From assembly GCF_900184815.1 (NCBI RefSeq), contig NZ_FXXQ01000005.1, positions 62,001 to 126,000 on the forward strand: a stretch of 64,000 bases of DNA, read 5' to 3'. The DNA comes from Boseongicola aestuarii. Lineage in GTDB: Bacteria > Pseudomonadota > Alphaproteobacteria > Rhodobacterales > Rhodobacteraceae. Positions 41,327 to 49,361 of the stretch are shown piece by piece. The first letter of the stretch is position 1. The number at the start of each line of letters is the position of its first letter. Position numbers and translations under genes: made by a program. Below the pieces are notes generated by a model, which had not been told where the DNA came from, made no database searches, and worked only from the letters and a program-made list of their open reading frames with translations.

Positions 41327-42213
41327 CAATTGCTCCTCAGCAGTCGAAGTTGAATGAGCGAGACGACCAAAAGAATGGTAAACAGAACAACGGTCTGCGC
41401 AGCGGCGTACCCCATATCAAAGCCATTGAACGCTGTGTCATAGATCATCAGCACAAGCGGCTTCGTCGAATTCAAAGGTCCGCCGGGATTATTGGTCGTC
41501 ATGTTGAACACATGATCGAAAATCCGCAGGAACCCTATCGACGAAAAGACGACGATGAACACGATCGTTGGTCGCAGCAGTGGCAGCGTGATCTGTGTCA
41601 AAACAGTCCACCACCCCACTCCATCGATCTTGGCAGCTTCGTAATAGCTTGTCGGAATGGCGCGGATACCGGCCATGAAAATGATCACCTGAAAGCCCAG
41701 TCCCGCCCAGACCGCCGGGGCCAGAACAGACGGCAAGGCATTGGTCGTCGATTGCAGAAACGCAATCTGCGGGATCCCGAACCCGGCCAGAATGTTGTTG
41801 AACAACCCGATGGGGACGTCCTGATAGAACCAGCGCCAGACCCATGCCATCGCCACAGCACTTGTCATGAACGGCAGGAAATACAGCATCCGCAAGAAGC
41901 CGTGCATGAACCGCAGCTTGTCAAGGTGATACGCAATCACGAATGAAAGGATGAGGCTCAGCGGCGTCCCGATCAGAAGATAAAGAAACGTGTTCTGGAA
42001 GACCTTCCAGAAGACCGGGTCATTCCAGAGTTTTTTGTAGTTCTCCAGCCCCGCCCATGTGCGATCACCCAGCAGGTTCCAGTTCTGGAAGCTGATAACA
42101 ATGGCATTCCCTGTCGGGTAAAACCGGATCACCACATAAAAGATCACCGGCAAGGCCAGAAAGCCCCACGCCCAGACAATCTGCTTCTGGCGAATGGTAA
42201 GATTGCGATACAT
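41326..42213 (-). CDS. Sugar ABC transporter permease (MalF type)
   Basis: 295 aa from ATG at 42213 (MYRNLTIRQKQIVWAWGFL), preceded by AAAGGGCGCC; a longer frame upstream includes the stem-loop and is unlikely. Six spans, with the EAA loop 'IPTSYYEAAKIDGVGWWTVL' and 'TQITLPLLRPTIVFI' near 200. Co-translated with the second permease (1-bp overlap). The start lies 66 bp after the binding-protein stop, with a hairpin between. Confidence 0.92.
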   Translation of the reverse strand: MYRNLTIRQKQIVWAWGFLALPVIFYVVIRFYPTGNAIVISFQNWNLLGDRTWAGLENYKKLWNDPVFWKVFQNTFLYLLIGTPLSLILSFVIAYHLDKLRFMHGFLRMLYFLPFMTSAVAMAWVWRWFYQDVPIGLFNNILAGFGIPQIAFLQSTTNALPSVLAPAVWAGLGFQVIIFMAGIRAIPTSYYEAAKIDGVGWWTVLTQITLPLLRPTIVFIVVFSSIGFLRIFDHVFNMTTNNPGGPLNSTKPLVLMIYDTAFNGFDMGYAAAQTVVLFTILLVVSLIQLRLLRSN

Positions 42214-42239
42214 GAAGGCGCCCTTTAGGGTCGAAACAT

Positions 42240-42268
42240 GCCGCCCCGGCCGCGAAGACCGGAACGGC
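42240..42268 (-). other. Stem-loop after the sugar-binding protein gene
   Basis: A 12-bp stem including three G-U pairs (5' arm GCCGTTCCGGTC, 3' arm GGCCGGGGCGGC with the loop TTCGC between) lies 11 bp after the binding-protein stop on the minus strand. There is no T-run. It probably protects the upstream binding-protein message or partly ends transcription. Confidence 0.55.
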
Positions 42269-42279
42269 ACCAAACAGCT

Positions 42280-43536
42280 CTATTTGCTGTAGTATTCGTC
42301 GAGGATTTTCTGCTCAGCTTCCGCTGCAATCGCAAGACTGTCTTCAACGCTCATGTCCTGAAGCTGAATGCGCTCGACCATTTCGACCATAAGCTGTCGC
42401 TGAGCACTTTCATTGGCGAACTTCGTTGTATTGGCATAAGCAAGTCCACGAATGAACGGACCGTAAGTCGCATCATTTGCATTTGCTTCTGTCAGCCCAA
42501 CCGATGGCTTTGCTGGCAATTCACCCACCACATCAAGCCAGATTTGCATGGCTTCGTCCGAGGTGATGTACTGCATAAACTTAACCGCGGCATCGTACTT
42601 TTCGCCCTCTGCCTTGGTCGTGATCGCATTCACCCAGTAGGAGGAATAGTTCGACCGTGTGCCATCAGCCATTGCCGGCAACTCGGTCACGCCCCACTTC
42701 AGGCCCCGCGTATTGTTCAACGATCCGATCCGGAACGAACCGTCAATGTGCATGCCTGCTCTGCCTGCTTTGAAGGCCGCTTGCGGTTCATCCATGAAGC
42801 CGATCGCCGTAACCGGGTTTTCGCCCTCAAAAAGGTCCGTGTAGAACTCTAGCGCTTTAACACCCGCTTCTGAGTTGTAGTTTACCGTTTGATAGTCGTT
42901 GGTGTATGGCTCGCCACCCATCTGACGGACAAGGCCCTCACGCCACCAGTGGTGGTCCTGCGCCGTCATCCCCGCAGTGACTCCAACTTGTGTAAGGTTG
43001 CCAGCTCCGTCAACCTTCGTCATTGCAGCAGCCGCGGCCAAAAACTCTTCCATGTTGGTCGGAGGCTCGACCCCGGCCTCTTCCATCAGACGCTCGTTGT
43101 AAAAGAGCGCCAGCGAGCGAACGGCTGTTGGGAGCGCCCAATATGCGTCGCCATCCTTCATCGCCTGAACCATCGGGAAGAATTCTTCGTCTATTGTCGA
43201 CGCCGGGAATGTGTCCGCTGGCAACGGCTGAATCAACTCCGCCTGCACATAGTCATTCAGCCAGCCGTAAAACAACTGTACGACATCAGGCCCCTCACCC
43301 GCCGGTATCGCGGCGGCGACTTTAGTGCGATAGTCGGCATAGGGGAAATGCGTCATCGTCACTGTTATATCCGGGTTGGCGGCTTCGAAATTCTCGATCA
43401 ACTGCTCCATCGCCGTGACCCGTGCATCGAAAAAATACTGCCAGTATTCGATCTCAACGGCATTTGCCGTTGATGCAAAAAGTGCCGCAGCCGAGGTCAG
43501 GCCAGCGGCGACCATACCCTTGAATTGCTTTTTCAT
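42280..43536 (-). CDS. Extracellular sugar-binding protein of ABC transporter
   Basis: 418 aa. Signal peptide (MKKQFKGMVAAGLTSAAALF, cleavage near TANA) then 'VEIEYWQYFFDARVTAMEQL'. Family-1 features: 'GEGPDVVQLFYGWLNDYVQA' near 80, 'VRSLALFYNERLMEEAGVEP' near 140, 'AFKAGRAGMHIDGSFRIGSL' near 260. ATG at 43536 follows GGGAG. It heads the leftward operon binding protein-permease-permease-ArgH-ATPase-PfkB kinase, divergent from the ROK regulator. The ligand is unknown; the two enzymes suggest a sugar or sugar-amino-acid conjugate. Confidence 0.92.
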   Translation of the reverse strand: MKKQFKGMVAAGLTSAAALFASTANAVEIEYWQYFFDARVTAMEQLIENFEAANPDITVTMTHFPYADYRTKVAAAIPAGEGPDVVQLFYGWLNDYVQAELIQPLPADTFPASTIDEEFFPMVQAMKDGDAYWALPTAVRSLALFYNERLMEEAGVEPPTNMEEFLAAAAAMTKVDGAGNLTQVGVTAGMTAQDHHWWREGLVRQMGGEPYTNDYQTVNYNSEAGVKALEFYTDLFEGENPVTAIGFMDEPQAAFKAGRAGMHIDGSFRIGSLNNTRGLKWGVTELPAMADGTRSNYSSYWVNAITTKAEGEKYDAAVKFMQYITSDEAMQIWLDVVGELPAKPSVGLTEANANDATYGPFIRGLAYANTTKFANESAQRQLMVEMVERIQLQDMSVEDSLAIAAEAEQKILDEYYSK

Positions 43537-43581
43537 TTGATAACTCCCAAGAAGATTTTTTCGTTTTTGATCCTGCTACCC

Positions 43582-43625
43582 GATTAACTCAATTAGATTG
43601 ATCGTTCAATCAGTTTGAGTTAATC
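43582..43625. promoter_or_regulatory. Candidate ROK-regulator operator (44-bp nested palindrome)
   Basis: Outer arms GATTAACTCAA and TTGAGTTAATC pair perfectly; inner arms GATTGA and TCAATC also pair perfectly around TCGT; only a 3-bp step between them is asymmetric. The element ends 7 bp before the ROK gene and 45 bp from the binding-protein start on the other strand. It is almost certainly a regulator site; the ROK protein is the natural candidate. Confidence 0.7.
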
Positions 43626-43632
43626 CCCGGAT

Positions 43633-44799
43633 ATGTTTCAACGCGCTTCCCAGAAAGGCAGCAATGCCGAACGTTCGCGGCACCGCAACCGGCAGGCCGT
43701 GCTGGGACAGATCCACCGAAGTGGAACGATGGGGCGCGCCGAGATCGGACGCGCGTTGTCGCTTTCCACCCAAGCGGTCAGCAATATCATAGCAGAACTC
43801 TCGGACGACGGCCTATTGGTCGAACGCGGGCAACTGACGTCTGGCCGCGGCCTGCCGGCCAGACAATACGCCCTCAATCCGAAAGGCGGCTATGCCTTCG
43901 GGATCGAGGTGCGCCCCGACGCAGTTTTCGCGGCCCTTTTGAACATGGCAGGCGAACCGGTGATGACAAAAAGAGTCGCTCTGAAAAAGAACGACCCGAA
44001 AACCGTCGTTTTCCAGATCAAATCCCTCTACCACGAAGCCCTTGCGGATGAAGCGGGGGCCAAAGCCCGAATGCTTGGCGCGGGAATTGTCATGCCGGGA
44101 CCCTTCGGTCCGACCGGCATTAAGGGGCACGGAACGGACCTCGACGAATGGCGTGACGTCGACGCAAACACATTGTTTTCTCGCGCGCTGGCGCTTCCGG
44201 TTGAAGTCAGCAATGACGCTAATGCGGCCGCGATGGCAGAGCGACTGAACGGGGCCGCGCAGGGCATTTCGAATTACGCTTACCTGTATTTCGGAGCAGG
44301 TCTCGGACTTGGGCTTGTAAGTGGAGGCAACCTGATACAGGGCGCATTCGGCAACGCCGGCGAGATCGGACATATCCCCATGCCAGCAAAAGCGCGGAAT
44401 CTGGAGAGCGCTCTAAGTCGTCTGTCGCTTCAAAGGCACCTCCAGAATGTGGGAAAGAAAGGCGAAGATATCGACACACTCGCGGCCCTTTTCGCCGAAA
44501 AAGACAAGGATCTCATGAACTGGCTGGCGTCGGCGACCGACGCTTTGGCATACGCAATTTCCATTGTCGAGAACCTGTTCGATCCCGAAACCGTGATCCT
44601 TGGCGGGGCTATGCCCGACGCCATTCTGGATCATTTCGTGACGAATACGGCGCTTGCGGACCAATCGGTCTCGCATCGGCCGGATTCAATGCATCCACGA
44701 CTTCAGCGCGGTGCATCTGGCCGCATGACCGCGACTCTTGGCGCGGCGGCTCTTGTGCTTCACCGAACACTTTCGCCCCATATCGCCCATGCTCACTGA
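43633..44799 (+). CDS. ROK-family transcriptional regulator (NagC/XylR type) without the zinc-cysteine motif
   Basis: 388 aa. N-terminal MarR-like HTH: 'RQAVLGQIHRSGTMGRAEIG' then 'LSTQAVSNIIAELSDDGLLV' and the wing 'GQLTSGRGLPARQYALNPKG'. The ROK sugar-binding domain follows: 'YAFGIEVRPDAVFAALLNM', 'GAGIVMPGPFGPTGI', 'EVSNDANAAAMAERLNGAAQ', 'YFGAGLGLGLVSGG' and 'GNAGEIGHIPMP'. The usual CxCGxxGCxE zinc cluster after that motif is missing: there are no cysteines in the protein. It likely represses the divergent ABC/ArgH operon in response to a sugar. Confidence 0.9.
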   Translation: MFQRASQKGSNAERSRHRNRQAVLGQIHRSGTMGRAEIGRALSLSTQAVSNIIAELSDDGLLVERGQLTSGRGLPARQYALNPKGGYAFGIEVRPDAVFAALLNMAGEPVMTKRVALKKNDPKTVVFQIKSLYHEALADEAGAKARMLGAGIVMPGPFGPTGIKGHGTDLDEWRDVDANTLFSRALALPVEVSNDANAAAMAERLNGAAQGISNYAYLYFGAGLGLGLVSGGNLIQGAFGNAGEIGHIPMPAKARNLESALSRLSLQRHLQNVGKKGEDIDTLAALFAEKDKDLMNWLASATDALAYAISIVENLFDPETVILGGAMPDAILDHFVTNTALADQSVSHRPDSMHPRLQRGASGRMTATLGAAALVLHRTLSPHIAHAH

Positions 44800-44813
44800 T
44801 CGGAAAGCGGTCC

Positions 44814-47159
44814 ATGCCCCTTACTGACAAAGACCGGATTGCCCGCGACCAAAGCGCACCGCGCATCGTCGTCCTTTGGAAAGCTCTGACTGCCCTCAAA
44901 AGCGTTGTCTCATTTATGAACACCGGCGCACACCCAGATGACGAAACGTCCGCCATGCTTGCGGCCCTGCGCTTCCGCGATGGCATCGACATTTCCTACG
45001 CCTGCTCGACGCGCGGCGAGGGAGGACAGAACGATATCGGAACTGAAACGACGCATGCACTGGGGATCTTGCGCACCGTCGAAATGGAAGCCGCCTGCGA
45101 CCAGCTTGATTTGCGCATGTATTGGCTATCCGAAAGCCCTGACGACACGATCTTCGATTTCGGGTTTTCCAAATCTGGTAAAGAAACGCTTGCAAAGTGG
45201 GACCGCGCGCGCACGTTGGCGCGTTTCGTTCACATCATCCGTCGCGAGCGGCCGGACATCATCTGCCCGACTTTCCTCGATATCCCCGGCCAGCACGGAC
45301 ACCACCGGGCAATGACGGAAGCGGCACACACCGTCATGGACCTTGCGGCGGACCCTGCCTATAGCGACTGCGATCTGCCCGTTTGGGAGGTGAAAAAGCT
45401 CTACCTTCCAGCATGGTCCGGCGCGGGTCAGGCCTATGACGACGACCTCCCTCCTCCGCCCGCCACGCTCACCATCAAAGCCATGGACGAAGACCCGGTC
45501 ACCGGTTGGAGTTTCGCCCGCATGGGCCAGCAAAGTCGGGTAAGACACGCCACTCAAGCGATGGGGCGTTGGGTCAACCGGGGCGAAGAAACCGATTTCC
45601 CGCTCCACCTCGTCCGCAGCCGCACAGGCGGCCCCGACACAGGCCTGACTTCAGGGCTCGCCCTGACCCTTGGCGACCTGTCCGCCCCAGAAGCCACCGA
45701 ACACCTTGCAAACGCACAACAAAATATTGACGCGGCAATCGTCGCCTTTCCCAACCAATCAGAGATTGTAAAACGTGCCGCACTGGCGCTCACCGCTCTA
45801 GATCGGGCTCGGGCCATACTCGGCAAAGACAGCGAAGACGCAATCGGCCACAAGCTTGATCGGAAGCGGTCACAGCTTGGCACCGTCATCCGCATCGCAG
45901 CTGGCGTCGCGGTCACAGGCGCGTTTGAACGCAACATCCTGAGACCCTCGGAAAGCGTTGGAATCCGCATAGATCGCCACCCCGCCACGGTCGAAGTTTC
46001 GCCTGTTCTGCCGGCCGGTTGGTCGCTCAACGGCTCAACCGTGACCATTGACGAGGCCACCTATCCAAGCAACCCTTACCCGGACACCTATCTGCCCGGC
46101 GAACCCGAAGCCCCCTGCCTTGAGGTAACGCTGAAAACGATGGGCACGCATTCGACCACACGCGTTCCATTTGAGACAGCTCCGGTCATCATTCCTGCGC
46201 GGTCAGCAACCTTGACCCCTGGCGAGGACGTCATCAACTCAGCAGCCGAAAATCGCACGATCATGGTCCGGCTCGACGATGTCGGACCCGCAGGCGCTGA
46301 CGCCACATTGCAGGCTCCGGAAGGTTGGGCGGTCTCGCAGGCCGGTCATGTTTTCTCGCTGGAAGCTCCGAGCGATGTAAGTCCTGGCATTTATACGCTG
46401 GCGCTTGAGATTGACGGCGCACCCGCTCGAAGTGTGCAGCGTATTCAGCACCACGGCCTCCCCCCTCGGGCACTCATACGTCCGGCGGAAGTCCGCGTTC
46501 GCGTCGTTGAAGCAAAACTTCCAGACGTCAAAGTCGGGTATATCGGCGGTGGGAATGATCGTGTCGCACATTGGCTGGACCGCATCGGGGCCGACGTCAC
46601 GGACCTTTCAAAGCACCAGTTGAACGACGAAACGTTGGCACAATTCGATACTCTTGTGATCGGCATCTTCGCCATGAAATTCTGCCCCGGTCTTGCGAAA
46701 GCCATGCCCAGAATTCACGACTGGACCCGGAACGGAGGGACATTGGTTACGCTTTATCATCGTCCTTGGGACAACTGGAATCCTGAAGCCACACCGCCGC
46801 ATCGCCTTGAGATCGGGCAGCCGTCTCTCAGGTGGCGTGTGACGGACGAAGCCGCCGAGGTCACGCTGCTGGAACCCGAGCATTCGCTTTTACACATGCC
46901 GAATGAAATCAGTGAAGACGACTGGGCCGGCTGGCACAAGGAACGTGGGCTCTACTTCGCCAAGGACTGGGATCCCGCCTATAAACCCCTGATATCCATG
47001 CATGATCCCGACGAAGCACCTCTGGATGGCGCATTGCTGGTTGCAGACGTCGGCAAGGGACGCCACGTCCATACCTCGCTGATCCTGCACCACCAGATGG
47101 AAAAACTGACACCCGGCGCCTTCCGCATCATGGCCAACCTTCTTGCCCGAAGGAACTGA
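44814..47159 (+). CDS. PIG-L family deacetylase with long C-terminal extension
   Basis: 781 aa, no signal peptide. The PIG-L/LmbE catalytic domain occupies about residues 30-330: 'SFMNTGAHPDDETSAMLAAL' (AHPDDE zinc motif), 'YACSTRGEGGQNDIGTETTH' and 'LDIPGQHGHHRAMTEAAHTV' (second zinc His). PIG-L enzymes remove N-acetyl groups from GlcNAc conjugates (mycothiol, bacillithiol, GPI precursors). The middle (~350-560) is beta-rich and Ig-like. The last ~200 residues look like a class-I glutamine-amidotransferase-like fold ('DVKVGYIGGGNDRVAHWLDR', 'VIGIFAMKFCPG', 'GGTLVTLYHRP'). It follows the ROK gene by 14 bp and overlaps the DMT gene by 17 bp. Confidence 0.85.
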   Translation: MPLTDKDRIARDQSAPRIVVLWKALTALKSVVSFMNTGAHPDDETSAMLAALRFRDGIDISYACSTRGEGGQNDIGTETTHALGILRTVEMEAACDQLDLRMYWLSESPDDTIFDFGFSKSGKETLAKWDRARTLARFVHIIRRERPDIICPTFLDIPGQHGHHRAMTEAAHTVMDLAADPAYSDCDLPVWEVKKLYLPAWSGAGQAYDDDLPPPPATLTIKAMDEDPVTGWSFARMGQQSRVRHATQAMGRWVNRGEETDFPLHLVRSRTGGPDTGLTSGLALTLGDLSAPEATEHLANAQQNIDAAIVAFPNQSEIVKRAALALTALDRARAILGKDSEDAIGHKLDRKRSQLGTVIRIAAGVAVTGAFERNILRPSESVGIRIDRHPATVEVSPVLPAGWSLNGSTVTIDEATYPSNPYPDTYLPGEPEAPCLEVTLKTMGTHSTTRVPFETAPVIIPARSATLTPGEDVINSAAENRTIMVRLDDVGPAGADATLQAPEGWAVSQAGHVFSLEAPSDVSPGIYTLALEIDGAPARSVQRIQHHGLPPRALIRPAEVRVRVVEAKLPDVKVGYIGGGNDRVAHWLDRIGADVTDLSKHQLNDETLAQFDTLVIGIFAMKFCPGLAKAMPRIHDWTRNGGTLVTLYHRPWDNWNPEATPPHRLEIGQPSLRWRVTDEAAEVTLLEPEHSLLHMPNEISEDDWAGWHKERGLYFAKDWDPAYKPLISMHDPDEAPLDGALLVADVGKGRHVHTSLILHHQMEKLTPGAFRIMANLLARRN

Positions 47160-48024
47160 TCCACCGCGCAATCTGACCGGCGCGGCCTGGCTTTTGGCTG
47201 ATATGTCGCTCAACATCTGGGCGCTGGCGATCGTAAAGGCAATCGGCCTGGGCTACCCTGCCTTTCAGATCGTGTTTCTGCGAGCCCTCGTCGGGCTGGT
47301 GTTGATGCTGCCGTGGGTCCTGCGCCAGCGTCGCGCCTTCGTCGGCCTGCCAGACTTGCACCTGCACGCCATGCGTGTCGTGTTCTCCGCGATTGCTCTG
47401 ACAGCCAGTTTCTATGCAATCACACGCCTGCCCCTCGCGCTGTTCACGGCCATGAGCTTTACGCGGCCAATCCTGACGATGATCGCTGCCGCGCTGATCC
47501 TGCGTGAGGTCATCTCGGGCGGGCGCTGGGTCGCGGCGCTGATCGGATTGATCGGGGTCGTCATCGCGGTCGAACCTTCAACCTTGTCGGGCGGCTCGGG
47601 TCTTGTTGCGCAGGTCATCACGGTTCTTGCCGCGACGGCGGTGGTGATCGTCACCCGCCGACTGGTCGAAGCCCCGACAGTCGTCATGATGACCTTTTAC
47701 ACAGCCGGCCTCACACTCATTTCAGCGCCCTTCGCGCTGTCGACGTGGCAGCCTGTGCCGGCAGGGCAATGGCCTGCGCTGCTTGCAATCGGAGCCTTCG
47801 CCCAATGTGCCCAATTCTGCTTCTTGCGTGCGCACCGGTATGGTCAGGCGGCGTTTCTGGCGATCCTTTCCTATGCAAGTCTCTTGTTTTCCACCACGGT
47901 TGGATACCTCGTTTTCGACGAGGCGCCGAGCTTCAGCTTCTGGGTCGGAGCATTGTTGATCATTGCTGCGACCTTGTGGATCACACTACGTCGCGCGCCC
48001 CGGATTGCCGCCGCATCCTCTTGA
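47143..48024 (+). CDS. DMT-superfamily (EamA) transporter
   Basis: 293 aa from TTG at 47143, overlapping the deacetylase by 17 bp; a later ATG (47203) would remove the first span, so TTG is preferred. Ten hydrophobic spans with the two EamA halves: 'IVKAIGLGYPAFQIVFLRAL', 'PLALFTAMSFTRPILTMIAA' and 'WVAALIGLIGVVIAVEPS' in the first, 'AQCAQFCFLRAHRYGQAAFL' and 'FWVGALLIIAATLWI' in the second. DMT proteins usually export metabolites. Here it may remove a by-product of the PIG-L/ArgH pathway; that is speculative. Confidence 0.87.
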   Translation: MPEGTDPPRNLTGAAWLLADMSLNIWALAIVKAIGLGYPAFQIVFLRALVGLVLMLPWVLRQRRAFVGLPDLHLHAMRVVFSAIALTASFYAITRLPLALFTAMSFTRPILTMIAAALILREVISGGRWVAALIGLIGVVIAVEPSTLSGGSGLVAQVITVLAATAVVIVTRRLVEAPTVVMMTFYTAGLTLISAPFALSTWQPVPAGQWPALLAIGAFAQCAQFCFLRAHRYGQAAFLAILSYASLLFSTTVGYLVFDEAPSFSFWVGALLIIAATLWITLRRAPRIAAASS

Positions 48025-48196
48025 AATCCAAGCAATTCTTGCGGCCCGCCTTTCGGTTGCGAGCCGTTTCTCTCGCAGCGATAAACCGGTGCCGGACGCC
48101 TCATCAATGCCCCATCAAAGAGCAATGCAGCCGCCGACCGGGACCCAATCTCCAGATACCGCGCCGTCCGCGCTGCTTTCGCTCAAGTGTCTGCGA

Positions 48197-49357
48197 CTAG
48201 GCATCGCCATAGGAAATGCAGGCGAGAAGGAGTTCCCTTGTGTTTTCCTTCGTCATTTCGACCGGGTTTCCGCCCGTGCTTGGATCCCGCAAAGCACCTG
48301 CGACAAGGCGATCAATGTCCGGGTTTTCGATGCCGAGCGCGGTCAGGTTTTTCGGTATGCCAAGCGACGCATTCAACTCGTCGACATAGGTGCAGAAACC
48401 GTCAAAACCGCCGTCGATATCCAAATATCGAGCAGCCTTTTCAATGACGCCGGCGATGGCCGGTTTGTTGAACTGAAGCACGGCGGGCATGCAAACGGCG
48501 TTGGTCGTGCCATGGTGGGTGTGATGTATGGCGCCAATCGGATGAGAAAGCGCATGAATGGCCCCCAGACCCTTTTGAAACGCCGTGGCTCCCATGGCAG
48601 CGGCAGACATCATGTGCGCGCGAGCCTCGATGTCATTTCCGACAGCATAGGCACGCGGCAGATAGTCTTTCACCAACCGCATCCCCTCCAACGCAATACC
48701 TTGAGACATCGGATGGTAATGTGGAGAACAATAGGCCTCAACGCAATGAGCGAACGCATCCAGACCAGTGCCGGCGGTGATGAAGTTGGGCATGCCGACA
48801 GTCAGTTCCGGATCGCAGATCACCACCGTTGGCAGAAACTTGGGGTGAAAGATGATTTTCTTTTCGGCCGTCTCGGAATTGGTGATCACCGAGGCGCGAC
48901 CGACTTCAGAGCCAGTGCCCGCCGTCGTGGGAACCGCGACGATCGGGGCGATTGCATCCGCATCGGCCCGCGTCCACCAGTCGCCGATATCCTCAAAATC
49001 CCAAAGCGGTCTGGTTTGTCCGGCAAGAAATGCCACCAGCTTCCCCAGGTCCAGGCCAGAGCCGCCCCCAAAGGCGATCACGCCGTCATGACCGCCATCG
49101 CGATAGGCTTTCACCCCGGCTTCAGCGTTCTTTTCGTTCGGGTTCGGATCAACATCGGCAAAGATCGCACGGCCCAGACCGGCGTCCTCAAGCAGGTCCT
49201 GCGTTTTGGTAGTGATCGCCATTGAGGCAAGACCCCGGTCGGTAACCAAAAGGGGTTTCTTGATCCCCGCAGCTGCGCAAGCGTCAGCGATCTCGGATAT
49301 CCGGCCTGCGCCAAATCGAATGGCCGTGGGATAAGACCAGTTTGCTTTGATGCTCAT
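48197..49357 (-). CDS. Iron-containing (group III) alcohol dehydrogenase
   Basis: 386 aa. NAD motif 'DGVIAFGGGSGLDLGKLVAF' near 92; substrate/loop 'PTTAGTGSEVGRASVI' near 138; iron ligands in 'GLDAFAHCVEAYCSPHYHPM' near 195 and 'GAIHALSHPIGAIHHTHHGT' near 265. Length and motifs are standard for Fe-ADH. It is the last gene of the seven-gene leftward operon, 4 bp after the aldehyde dehydrogenase. In the proposed pathway it would oxidise the hydroxyl of a gamma-glutamylated amino alcohol. Function as a general alcohol/lactaldehyde dehydrogenase is the alternative. Confidence 0.93.
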   Translation of the reverse strand: MSIKANWSYPTAIRFGAGRISEIADACAAAGIKKPLLVTDRGLASMAITTKTQDLLEDAGLGRAIFADVDPNPNEKNAEAGVKAYRDGGHDGVIAFGGGSGLDLGKLVAFLAGQTRPLWDFEDIGDWWTRADADAIAPIVAVPTTAGTGSEVGRASVITNSETAEKKIIFHPKFLPTVVICDPELTVGMPNFITAGTGLDAFAHCVEAYCSPHYHPMSQGIALEGMRLVKDYLPRAYAVGNDIEARAHMMSAAAMGATAFQKGLGAIHALSHPIGAIHHTHHGTTNAVCMPAVLQFNKPAIAGVIEKAARYLDIDGGFDGFCTYVDELNASLGIPKNLTALGIENPDIDRLVAGALRDPSTGGNPVEMTKENTRELLLACISYGDA

Positions 49358-49361
49358 GTCG

